DNA from: Aphis gossypii
Taxonomy: Eukaryota > Arthropoda > Insecta > Hemiptera > Aphididae
Length of the DNA: 64,000 nt
Direction: 5' to 3'
Assembly (NCBI RefSeq): GCF_020184175.1
Contig: NC_065530.1
Location: 48,647,260-48,711,259 of the forward strand
Position 1 is the first letter of the stretch; every line of letters begins with the position of its first letter. This document shows, piece by piece, positions 53,651 through 64,000 of this stretch. A program made the translations under genes and the position numbers. The notes under the pieces are model-generated. The model saw only the letters and a program-made list of their open reading frames with translations. It did no database searches and had not been told where the DNA came from.

Positions 53651-56600
53651 GCAAGTCTATATTATAATATAATGATAAGTAGCTATATAGTACCTCTATA
53701 ATATATGTGTAATATTATCATAATATCTATCGTACTATTATTAATAATTATAATATTATATTTGATTGTTGTGTATAAAATATGTGACCGCTATCGGTGG
53801 CACTGAACCTATAACCCAAGAGGGACGATCGCCTCCCCCTCTTTTAGGTGGACGGGAGTCCGTGTGTACATAAAAAACTGTTATTTACGAAAGTTATAAT
53901 TGTATAATTATGTAGTCATATATGGTGTAAATGGTGGTGGTAACTAGAAATAATATTTTACCCCACTACCCAATTACATTTTCGTTCGGCCTCACTGACC
54001 TCTGTTATCAAATGATCTGCGAGACGAGCGAGGGGTTATCTGTAGAAATACGTGACTTAAATTATTTTTATGTAGGTACACATATAATATTTATTTACTT
54101 ATTCAATTATTCTGAAGAGAATGATAATGTTCTACCCCCCACTACTGAATAAGTCGTGTTGTGGTATTTATAAATATCTTTTAAATTTAGTTGGGATTTA
54201 TAAAAATCTACTCTAAGATAATATTATTAATAACATAACAATATTATTATTAAAATCAATTCAAATTCATTATTTTTTTTAAATTAATTACATAGGCAGT
54301 AGGCACATATCAAGAAATTATTGTTACGTTTTATCTAGCCTATTAATAATAAATTACCATAGTATTTTTAAATGTAGATCAACCTCAATATAAATAATGT
54401 CTATGTTTTTAAAGAATCTATAATTAAAAGTTATACATTTTTTTAAGTTAATTTAAATCCACTTATTTTATTTTTATTATGAGTGTACATATCGGCTAGT
54501 TTTTAAGATGGGTAAATTACCTATTCACAAAATAAAAATAAAAAAATTAATATTTTTTAACTCAAATAAAAAATTCAAAACTCTTAAATATATTATTCTC
54601 TATAATCTTTATAATAAGTGACTATAATAGGATAACTAAAAAACTATACAAAACTAGTCAACATAAATGTGTTTTGTCTATGTACATGTCGGTTTGAGAG
54701 AGGAATAATATATTGCACTGACATCCTCATAACTTATAAACTAGACCCGAGTAAATAACTCAGAAAATATTCATTTGAATTTCAATTTAGATGTATCTAA
54801 CTCTAAAAAAAAAAAATGATCAACAATTTAGTAAAAAAAAATACATCACAAATCTAGGAATTTTAAAATATCTTCTAAGTATATACTTCAAAATTCAATT
54901 AATCAAAATTTAAATTAATTCTCAAAAGAAGAAAAATAGGGGTATCTGAGCACGCTCGGTGAATCATTCTACATTATCTTTTATAATATAAAGTATATTA
55001 TAAAGTTTATGTGATAGGTTAACGTTTTTGATAATTTAAAGTTTAAACATATAGAATAATGTTGAATCACTATAGCTTAACCTGTATAATACTTAGGGTT
55101 AATTCTTTTACTGATTAATCATTACTATACTAACACAAAACGATTAGGTTTGATTTATTTATATAGTTGCATGTTGTTCCAGTAACGTATAACTAACTGA
55201 ATTGTGATCAAATAATATTATAATTTTTTAAGAAATATATTAAAGTATATTTTAATATTTAGATTCAAACAAGTTATTTTTGTTTGCTTCATAAAATCTC
55301 ATACCTGCAGGATTATTTTAAGATGTCAATTGTATTTGTTCTATTGATTACGATACTGAAAACTTTTCAGTTTCATCGAGTTTGTCATCTCGTAACGAGA
55401 TACGTAACGTAAACGAGATGGGCTATACAAATCATTTAACAGCCTTTTTCAATAATTATTTCTCGACCTCAGTTAATTTTATTTTTAAATTTTCGGATAA
55501 TAGTAAAATACTTTTTGAGATAACATTGAATCTAGAACGATAAAATAAGCAAGGATATTTCTAATTTGGCTATTATTTAATAGCTTTAGAAATCGACACT
55601 CGACAGTATATTTAAAATATGTAAATTATAGTTTATTATTTTATACTATATTGGTGAGTAATGAGCACATAATTCTACATTAGAAATCTACCCTTTGTCT
55701 ACCCTTTGTCACAAAAAAAGATGAAAGAAAAACAATTTGTGTCATGTAGGAAGTAATGGGTAATTACGATTTATATAAAAAAAAAAAAAATTATTTAAAA
55801 ATCCGCATTAATCCAAACAGCAATAAAACATGATATAGAATATTATAGATTTACTTAAATTATTTATTATACTGAAGATCATGATTAATTCCTGATGTTT
55901 ATTGACACTAAATAATGAAAAATTGATAATACTTGACAAATGGCAAATATAATTAAAATAGAATAATAAAATATATTTTTTTTGCACTAATACAGTAAAC
56001 AATGTTACACTTGACTTTTCAATTTAACCGAATATATAATCCTATTTTATTTAAAATATTAGTGTATCTATGTGACTATAATTTTAAATCAGGTTACATA
56101 AATAAAGTATATAAACATGTCTTTGATAAATTATTAAAAATTCTTAAAGACACTTTTAAGTTATTATTTATTTAATAAGTGATACATTTTTACCTCTTAA
56201 TTAATTATTTATTCTATATTCTGTTTATATGAAGTCATCATTCGATGACTGATTTTTTATAAAATACATTTTAAATAACAAACACGCATCTTACTTATTT
56301 TCTTTTCTATAGTTATGATAGCTCATAATTTAAAATCTCTCTGAATGTAGTCAACTTGTCCTGAATACATTGAAATTTAATTAATGTATTAGAACTCTCA
56401 TCTCCACACAGCCACTAGCTTGGAGGTGACCAACTCTTTTTAATCGTAAAGAAATACTATGTTATGTAATATTGTTGTAGTTGGATTGAATGAAAATAAA
56501 TAAATAAATTCTATCTATTCTTAAATAACTATAATTTGATAGGTATGACGTATAATTAGAATAATTTTTTTTAAAGAAAATATAAATTATACTACACATA

Positions 56601-59600
56601 AGATCAACATTTTTAATTAAACGTATACGTTTAGTATAAATGTGAAATATTGTATACCTAATGATTTCATTGCTATTATACTCACCCTTGTTTAACGTTA
56701 ACCACGTGATTTTAGTTTAATAGCCCTATTTGGCGTATTTTATTTAATACCCATAATGTTGTTGATTGATTTATTATATTTAATGTATATATTAGAGAAT
56801 GTATAGTATAACTAATTTATCAGATTATGCGCATTCTTACGGTAGAATTTTAACGTTTTACTAAAGGAGAGGGAAAATTAAAACGTTCGTGCTTTAATAT
56901 AAACATAATTCTTAATTTAAGAATAAATAAACAGAATTAAAACGTTTGTTAATTTAGTGGTATTCGTAAACATATAGATAAATATGCACCATTAATAATG
57001 TGTTTGGTATAAGACATAAGTGTATAAATAGTTTATTTTAATAATAAATCAACACTTTAAAATAAAAGTTCTATGGCCACACTTAACATACGATACTTGA
57101 AAATGTTTAGAACAATTATTCACAAAAATATTTTGTACTAACTTCAAATACTTTAGATTATTCATGTTATATGGCAGGTATAGTATGTAGAGTAGATACT
57201 TATTAGGTAATTATCAAAAATCATTATGGCAAATCTCTATTGCACTTTCATAAAATGCTACCTATATTATGCAGTAATAATGAATTACAAATAGTGAATT
57301 TTTTTTTGATGAAAAAACGCAAATAATGCACGCATATTATACCTTTATATAATGAATTTATATTCTATTTTAGGATTATTTGATAACATATTTATATTTT
57401 TTTATTTTTTATTTATATTTATTTAGTAGTATAGAGATGCTAGTCACTAATACGCAAGTGGGTATATTTTAAATTTAGTGTTTATAGTCATTGTATAAAC
57501 ATTTAAACTTAAATTAACACTCATCATTTGATATATTTTAATGACGTATTTTACACTTGAATAAAATATGTTTTTTTTCTAATCGATATGAAATAGGTTT
57601 TACAAATTAAAATTGAGACATTTTTTCATTACATTATTATATAAATAAAATATTATATTTTACTTAATAAAAGTTGATTCTGCCTGTTACATATTATAAT
57701 CGGGAAGAAACATTGTTTTATTTAATTTTTTTTCCTATGATTAATATTATAAAAATTTTAATTTTCCTATATTAGTTATAAATATTACAAAACATCATTC
57801 ATTCTAATGTATTAAAATATATCCATAATAATATAATATAATTACCATGGATAAATTAGATAAATTATTTCTCGATTTGTATTTAATGTCTTTATATCAG
57901 TGGTTTCCAACCTCTTCTATTACATCCCCTTTGTAAGTTTTTAAAAATCTCCCGCCGTCCCCCTCCTATAATCATTTTTCATTTTTTTTCTACATTGTAA
58001 AATATAAAATAAATAATTTAATAAAAAAAAATGTACTTCGTAATGACTGCTTGCGCCTCTCCAGCAATGTTTACACGCCCGCCAGATTGGGAAACACTGC
58101 TTTATATATCTACTGGATATAACTCATTTGCATTTAGACATTTTATAGGTAGATTGGGTGATCGACTCTGTGTGTGTGTAGATATAATACAACAATATTA
58201 TATAGTATTCTAAAATATTACATAACATAATACAATTTAATACAATGTGTTATGTATATTTTTATGTACTCGAGATAATATAACGTTTTATTTTAATTAC
58301 TTCATTGCTTTTAAGCTTCTACGTTACGCGGGGCTGTCAAAAACCATATTAACGGACCCGAGGGGCTTTATAAAGTATACGCATTTTAAAACGATAATAA
58401 CATAAATATAGAGACGACGGAGCAGCAGCAGCAGCAGCACAAAACAGTAACAGCAGATGATTTAATAATAATATCATACACGGACATGATATATTATAAT
58501 ATATATATATGTATATTAAACAATCTAGAAACGAAAATTAATCATGAGAATGCCACGTAAATCACGATCACTGTTGCTGCTCAGCGGGGGTTGAAGCATC
58601 ACTCATTACGACACCGTAAACGATTATTTTACACTACGTAATAGTGTGATAATGCGTGTACAATACCGTTCGTTGTGTCCGACCGGATGACCGATGTTCC
58701 TGTGTACGATATTATTATAATATAGTAGACAAATAGGTAATATGCTATTATAGTTTATAGTATTCTCTCCCTATCTCTCGTCTACGTCGTATTTCTCTTT
58801 TACTATTCGTCCTGCAGATCTGTGGAAACTCTTTCGATCGAATCCGTCCGTCCGCGCGAGAACTCGCGCCCGTGATTATCCACTTGAACGCACGCTCTCA
58901 CCCCTCGAAGGACGGTCGCAGTGGTTTAGTCAGTATATAATATAATACAGTGATGGCGGTGGCGTGCGGGGTCAATTGATAATATAATATATTATTATTT
59001 TATGTCCCGTACGATATAGGTAAACAAACGGTGACGGCTGCGGGAGAGCCCGTTCACAAGACGAGCAAACAAACGGATCACGTATTACGTATTATTATTA
59101 TATTTATACATACGAACCAGACTGTATATATACGCGCATTTTGTTTGGAAGTCAAGTGCGATGCATTAACAGGAGTCTCTCGGTGAGTGCTCTTCCGACA
59201 CCCCGCACACTCCAGCCACACCGCCTCCTTAGCACCGCCACCACTGAATAGTATTATATACACGCTTCGGATAATATATATCTGATTACCGTTCACAGTG
59301 ACAGCTCAAATCAATTAAAAAGAATATTATGTACATATAAATAAGTGATTACGCGCGAGGAAGCACGAGGAATAAGTGACCTCTATGTCGATATATTATA
59401 ATCACACGCGTTACGTGTTAATTATTATTATTTAACAATTTATTTATATATATTTTTTTTTTGTTTTTGTCAAATCGTCATTAATAAAATAGTTGTTCAT
59501 AAAATATTAACGGTAGCATTTGACATAGAATTGAGAAATAATTCAAAACGCTATAGGTATTCTATAGGTTTCTGTACAATTAAATTAATTAACAATATAC

Positions 59601-62600
59601 CTTTATTGAATGAATATCTGAACGATTTGGCATAACGCAATATCGGATAATTTTAAATTGCCTATAAATTGCGCCTTCTAAACAGTACAATGTTCATCCG
59701 AGCTATTTAGAATACATCACTATCTCGTTCTAATATTATGCTGTTGAGTGGTTCGATAAATAATATTTATAACGTTTTATTTTATAATTTTGTATCGCTA
59801 TAGATAAATATTAACTAAAATATTAGTGTGTATATTTCTCTTAAACATCTATACGTGTATCGATGTACGACCGCTATATGCAGCAGTGGAAAATATAGTA
59901 AGTGAAAAGCGTCGAACACGACGAGAAAACCGATTCCCTTCTGAATGTGTTTATTGTTATTACAGCTACAATTTCACACACATTGTAGGCACTATAACTA
60001 TTACAATAAAATTACTTACATCGAAACAATTATTAATGAAAAAGAAAAACATTACGCGTAGCATACATAATATATATTTTAAATGTAACTTAATGGTCGT
60101 ATTATTATTTGGTCTAGTGCGTTAAAAAAAAAAACCCGACTAATATAATAATAGTATTGTAATAGTTTTTGGAGGTGTATGTATTAGGCACCCATACCGT
60201 CCATTAGCCGAGCTACATGACACAATGGCGTATTATAACAGAGAAAGAAAAAGAAAAACGGCGCGTGCTGTGCGCGTGTCAAGGTAAAAGCACGGGTTCT
60301 GTACAAGTGGTACAAGTGTCACGTCACGTCGTTTACATTACCCATATTATATTATTATTGTCATTTCTTATTTCATACCGGGGAAGCGGCGGCAAAAAAA
60401 AAATAGTAAAAACCTTTTAACGCTATTAGCCGACGCTGGGCACGGGCTTGTACGACCGCCGCCGTCGTCGCGACCTTTACCGCAGTTATGATACCTATTA
60501 TACGTGCATAAGTTGGGTACACAAATCGTTATACTATCATTGTTGTCAAATTGCTGTGTGTAAAGCCAACTCCCGACGAGAGGCCGACGACACTTTTTCG
60601 ACGTGCCACCCAACAGCCCTCGTCGCAAAAGTTTATACCTAACTATTACAATAGGTACTATAATTTGTAAGAATACGTGCCCAAATACATTATTTACTTG
60701 TGACGATATCACATTATGCGTACAGAGTGTTTTGCATCTCAAACGATTACATTTTTTTTACAGCCTATTCATATTCTATAGGTATATAATACCTATTAGA
60801 TAAAACTATACCCGTTTTATTATATAGGCTCTCCTATAATTACACATAGTGTTGTATTTAATTAACTAATTATTATTTATTATAATATACATTGTCTGAC
60901 TAGAATTGAAAAAATCATTCTCACTAATACGAGCATACATAATCACATATTACATATTGTATATAATGCGAGTTCTAAAATTATGCTAATAACGAAGAAA
61001 AATCATTTATAAAATATCATCATAACACTCGGATACTACTACTATTTTTTTTAAGTCGATCACTGTATTTTCATTGTTTATACTTTATGATGTACAACTA
61101 GATGAGTGAATTAATTTTTAATTAACAAAGAATATACTCAACAATAATAATAATTAAGTTTTAATTTAAAAAAAATACTAGATGCTTAAATACTATCCAA
61201 AGAAAAAGAAATATATATTTTTTGATTTATTAATTCTGTGATAGTATATTTTATGTATAACTGATCTCTGGTAAACTATTCGAATCAATGAAGTTAGTAT
61301 TTTTTTTCTATTGAATACGTTTAATACTTTTGTCGTCCTGTTTAGGTTAGATTTTGATGTCAGTATGTTTTAAATAACATTTCCATATTTGGTTTTTGAA
61401 CTTAAAAAAATGTACAGTTTTGGTTTAAATACGTATTATATTATTTCAAAAGACCATAATGTTATGTCATTTGGATTTGGTCATAAGTTCTAAGTAGCAA
61501 CAAGACATAAAAATAAATTATATTAATTTATTATTATTTGTAAAGAGTTTAAGCAGATATTTACTCTTTTTAGCAATGTTAGGTATGAGTTAAATATAGT
61601 TTAAGTACTTAGGTTTTTGTTAGGTTAAATTATAAGTTTACCTAAATCAATTCCTCCCCCTCTCCTTACCATGAACTACAAATCTTAAGATATGTTAGTT
61701 AAGATTAGGAACCATCTATACATTTGATAGTGATTTTTTGAACATAATATATTAATATAAAGTTTATATGTGTTTCAGATGATTTTAAATTCCATGATAC
61801 TGAATACAGAAGGAGAATCGAACTTTTAGGTAACGGTGATTTTATATTTAATCGGACAGGGGACCATCGAAGCGCACTGTCACGATTTCTACGGACTCAC
61901 AGCGAGAGGCCACTGCACATACAACAACGTAAAAAACGGTCTAGAGCCGCTTTCTCGCACACCCAGGTCAGTACTACCTACTAAAGTTTCAAACTCCTAA
62001 ACTTGCTGCTAACTAAATTTTAAATCAATTAAAATTTTTCTTATTATTCTTTTCTTTCGCCCTCTCTACAAACTATTTAATTTTTTTTTGTAAATAGACA
62101 TTTCAAGTAAAGACAAATTTAGTACAATTATGACCAAATTACTCTAAAAAAGTCTTGTCTCTGTCTAAGGTGTTTGAGTTGGAACGGCGGTTTAACCAGC
62201 AGCGTTATCTATCGGGACCGGAACGTGCCGACCTAGCACACTCGTTAAAACTGACCGAGACTCAGGTGAAAATATGGTTCCAGAACAGACGGTACAAGAC
62301 CAAGCGTAAGCAGCTGCAAATACCGTCCGGCGGCGGTGGTAGTGGTGGTGGTAGTCCACCTGCCAAAAGAGTGGCGGTCAAAGTCTTGGTCCGTGACGAC
62401 GAGTGTCCCAAAGAGGCCGTACACCAGACGTCGTCCGAGGCCTATCACCGTCAATCGTCCAGACACACGTCTCAGGGTGCAGTGGCAGTGGCTGCTGCAG
62501 CGGCGGCGGCGGCAGCGGCGGCGGCCAGTGGCGATTATCGGATGCAGCAACTGTTGCAACAGCAACTGCACCAACATCGAAGCCAAGTACACCAGCAACG

Positions 62601-62874
62601 CCTCCACCGTGACGATCACGCTTCCGTCACTTACCTACACCCCCAATCGACTTTCGGCAATGGGCTACATCACTTTCCTCCCGGCTCCGTCGCTGCTCCT
62701 TACTACTGTTACGAGTACGGCCCGGTGGTGGCAGCATACCTTCAACACGAACCCGGAAGTCGGGTGTCGTCCACTACCACGACTGACGAGCTGCAGGACA
62801 CATCCGACGCCGGCAGCGAGTGTTCCATAAACGTCATCGACGAGTGTCCCACGTCGACGACGGTCTCCGAATGA
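53473..62874 (+). CDS. bap: Bagpipe/Nkx3 homeodomain transcription factor, complete three-exon gene
   Basis: This is an NK-3 class nuclear transcription factor. In Drosophila bagpipe specifies visceral mesoderm downstream of tinman; the vertebrate orthologues are Nkx3.1 and Nkx3.2. The model joins 53473-53650, 61779-61966 and 62170-62874 to give 356 aa. Order along the protein: TN/EH1 motif LTPFSIADIL (residues 7-16), which recruits Groucho corepressors; acidic Asp/Gly and Ala stretches; a homeodomain (111-170) with R5, F8, L16, F20, W48, N51 and the NK-2-superclass Tyr54 (WFQNRRYKTKR); a Gly/Ser linker (about 176-184); a 12-Ala run (230-241); a Gln/His-rich stretch (about 248-268); and a Tyr-rich PYYCYEYGP segment (299-307). 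The RRFNQQRYLSGPERA and LKLTETQVKIWF segments are characteristic of Nkx3/bagpipe. All exon phases agree, but intron 1 then uses a GC donor. The first in-frame ATG precedes the TN motif and is taken as the start. Tinman/NK4 and Nkx2 fit the homeodomain less well. Confidence 0.93.
54480..54985. mobile_element. Fragment of a dispersed repeat (copy B)
   Basis: The right end (AAAAATAGGGGTATCTGAG, then CGCTCGGTGAATCATTCTA, at about 54936-54972) parallels the end of copy A at 31.9 kb. Upstream sequence is AT-rich with repeated TTCAAAACTC-type phrases. The left boundary is uncertain. It lies in bagpipe intron 1 and has no coding capacity. Confidence 0.4.
57898..58099. mobile_element. hAT-type MITE with perfect 8-bp target-site duplication
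   Basis: This 202-bp non-coding element starts CAGTGGTTTCCAACC and ends GATTGGGAAACACTG. These are imperfect terminal inverted repeats of the hAT superfamily type. It is flanked on both sides by the identical octamer CTTTATAT (57890-57897 and 58100-58107). It sits in bagpipe intron 1. It has no transposase and must have been mobilised in trans. Confidence 0.85.
58790..59235. promoter_or_regulatory. GC-rich intronic island with NK-type binding words
   Basis: Within bagpipe intron 1, this block contains CACTTGA (58881-58887) and TCAAGTG (59152-59158), the consensus TYAAGTG of NK-2-class factors on opposite strands. Drosophila bagpipe is directly activated by Tinman through such sites. The words also occur by chance in a window this size, so this is a candidate only. 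Confidence 0.3.
61779..61966 (+). CDS. bap: bagpipe coding exon 2 (linker and homeodomain residues 1-12)
   Basis: The acceptor TGTGTTTCAG ends at 61778. The exon supplies the last two bases of codon 60 and then residues 61-122. It encodes a charged linker (DTEYRRRIELLGNGDF), a SALSRFLRTHSERPLH stretch and the homeodomain N-terminal arm (KKRSRAAFSHTQ, homeodomain positions 1-12). It ends CCCAG followed by GTCAGT, a canonical donor. The intron therefore splits the homeobox between positions 12 and 13. Confidence 0.92.
61967..62169 (+). other. bagpipe intron 2 (203 nt, inside the homeobox)
   Basis: This is a phase-0 intron with donor GTCAGT and acceptor TTGTCTCTGTCTAAG. Removing it joins HTQ to VFELERRF, which restores an uninterrupted Nkx3-type homeodomain, so both splice sites are strongly supported. 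Confidence 0.93.
62170..62874 (+). CDS. bap: bagpipe coding exon 3 (rest of homeodomain and C-terminus)
   Basis: The exon encodes residues 123-356 and ends at TGA 62872-62874. Homeodomain positions 13-60 occupy 62170-62313. The tail is low-complexity: a Gly/Ser block, poly-Ala encoded by GCG/GCA repeats at about 62490-62528, a Gln/His-rich block, then PYYCYEYGP and an acidic Ser/Thr-rich end. Its GC-rich codons contrast with the AT-rich flanks. Several long frames overlap on both strands but are by-products of the triplet-repeat composition. Confidence 0.95.
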   Translation: MFELERRFNQQRYLSGPERADLAHSLKLTETQVKIWFQNRRYKTKRKQLQIPSGGGGSGGGSPPAKRVAVKVLVRDDECPKEAVHQTSSEAYHRQSSRHTSQGAVAVAAAAAAAAAAAASGDYRMQQLLQQQLHQHRSQVHQQRLHRDDHASVTYLHPQSTFGNGLHHFPPGSVAAPYYCYEYGPVVAAYLQHEPGSRVSSTTTTDELQDTSDAGSECSINVIDECPTSTTVSE

Positions 62875-63005
62875 CGCGCGCCCGTATGGTTATCGACGAA
62901 CGATTCGCTATAATCATTGTGTCGCGTTTTGGAAGCGAAAACAACCGCCGGAGATGCATTTAGGTTTTCGGCTGCAGGCCAACCAAAATGTTCAATAAAA
63001 TGGAG
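62875..63005 (+). terminator. bagpipe 3' UTR and poly(A) signal
   Basis: An AATAAA hexamer lies at 62994-62999, about 120 bases after the stop codon. It is followed by T-rich sequence and then generic AT-rich DNA. It is the first good polyadenylation signal downstream of the gene, though a longer 3' UTR cannot be excluded. Confidence 0.5.
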
Positions 63006-64000
63006 ATGATTGATTCGATCGCACCCCTAAAAAACAATAACTATCTTCTGCGTGACATATTATAAAAAAAGGTGGAATGTGTTACGTTCGTAACTTTTCA
63101 CAAACCCGATTTTTTTACGTTTTTTATCCAGTTATCGTCTTATGTCGATCGTTGGTCGATATTGGCTGTAATGTTATTTTTTATATGATATGGTATTGCG
63201 AAACATAGAATCAGACTTTTTTCGATATCAATTTGTCTATGATCTTTATTCTTTCAAATACTACACTAGGAAATACATTTTTTTTTGTTAAACAATCTTT
63301 CCTATTTTTAACCCTCTTTAATATCTTTAATATACCTTTTACTATAGAACATAATATTATATAATATTCTTTATTCATTTTGAAACTCGTCAATATCTAA
63401 TTCATTTTTAGTAAATAAACTCTTTTTAAACAATTGTATTGAAATGTTCAATTATGCATACATATAAGACATAATATTATTAATATAATAAAAGACACAG
63501 TTGTATGTACCTACATAATGCATACTATGTATTTATCATATTTATTATTATTATTAATTATATATTTGGTCATAGTTACTATAACTATTTACTACAGTGA
63601 AAATTCAAAATGCCAGTACCTAATAAAAATATGGAAATTCGATTAAGTATAGCTTTTATTTTGAATATTTATTTAATACAGTTTTTTCTTCAATTTCGAT
63701 CGTTTTGATAGACATATATAAGCTCCAACAATAGTACCTATTTTTTGTATAAACACCACAAAATAAAAAAAAAATTAGAAAAATAAAATATGTTCTATAA
63801 TAAAAATAAATGTAATATCATAACGGTATGTGTAATAATAATGAAATATATAGGTTTCTAGTTGCTACATAATATGTTTATATTTCTAGTTTATTATTTT
63901 AAACAATAAACTAAAATTTGCAAATATTTCAAATCTATAAACTTATAATAATTATGTACTATAATTAATTATATTTATAACGTTTTCTAACATAAAATAT
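63006..64000. other. Downstream of bagpipe; no gene seen
   Basis: AT-rich DNA with TTATTA runs. No exon of tinman/NK4, which neighbours bagpipe in Drosophila, is visible before the window ends. Confidence 0.6.

Larger units (their letters stand above)
53651..61778 (+). other. bagpipe intron 1 (8,128 nt, GC-AG)
   Basis: The intron runs from GCAAGT to TGTGTTTCAG. It contains no further exon that I can recognise. Inside it are an aphid-type repeat fragment (about 54.5-55.0 kb), a 202-bp hAT-type insertion at 57898-58099, a CAG-repeat patch near 58420-58438, and GC-rich islands at about 58800-59230 and 60380-60620 that could be enhancers. The remainder is AT-rich with no clear structure. Confidence 0.8.

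Noticed and set aside
53245..53654. Minus-strand frames over bagpipe exon 1 and its promoter
   Set aside because: The + strand frame carries the TN motif and the matching splice phase; the minus frames are Ala/Ser-rich by-products of CpG-rich sequence.
62245..62830. Long overlapping frames on both strands across the bagpipe last exon
   Set aside because: They overlap the homeodomain exon and arise from its GCN/CAN triplet composition; they contain no domains.

Overview
This is a eukaryotic window, strongly AT-rich with short CpG/GC-rich islands. Composition, spliced homeobox genes, many tiny non-autonomous DNA transposons (hAT-type with 8-bp target duplications, mariner-type with TA ends) and the excess palindrome TAGGTACCTA all suggest an insect. 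Aphid is my best guess, but that is inference from general familiarity and not proof. There is no sign of bacterial or viral gene content.

Only two protein-coding genes can be supported, both homeobox transcription factors of the NK (NKL) cluster, both on the + strand. (1) At the left, the last exon (6253-6680) of a ladybird/Lbx gene carries the whole homeodomain and the C-terminus. Its 5' exon(s) are not recognisable in the window and probably lie to the left. (2) At the right, a complete bagpipe/Nkx3 gene (53473-62874) has three coding exons: a TN/EH1 exon, an exon ending inside the homeobox, and a final exon with the rest of the homeodomain and a low-complexity tail, 356 aa in all. The splice phases agree only if intron 1 (8.1 kb) is a GC-AG intron. 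The bagpipe-ladybird neighbourhood is the classical insect NK-cluster arrangement (tinman-bagpipe-ladybird-C15-slouch in Drosophila), so the window shows a retained mesoderm/muscle patterning cluster.

The 46.8 kb between the two genes holds no recognisable gene. It contains AT-rich sequence, scattered CpG-rich islands that may be cis-regulatory (about 18.6, 20.8-21.4, 22.7, 28.8-29.2, 32.3, 34.2-34.5, 37.6-38.0, 43.0-43.3, 45.2-45.6, 48.8-49.3 and 52.8-53.5 kb), at least five short transposon insertions with definable ends, a minisatellite interrupted by a 1 kb insertion, and a 241-bp perfect inverted repeat at 46.5-47.2 kb. That inverted repeat could fold into a very long hairpin and is the most striking non-genic structure.

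In Drosophila and vertebrates Ladybird/Lbx specifies muscle and neural subtypes and Bagpipe/Nkx3 specifies visceral mesoderm. Both proteins act in the nucleus as sequence-specific DNA-binding factors. The bagpipe protein here carries a Groucho-recruiting motif and so is expected to repress at least some targets.
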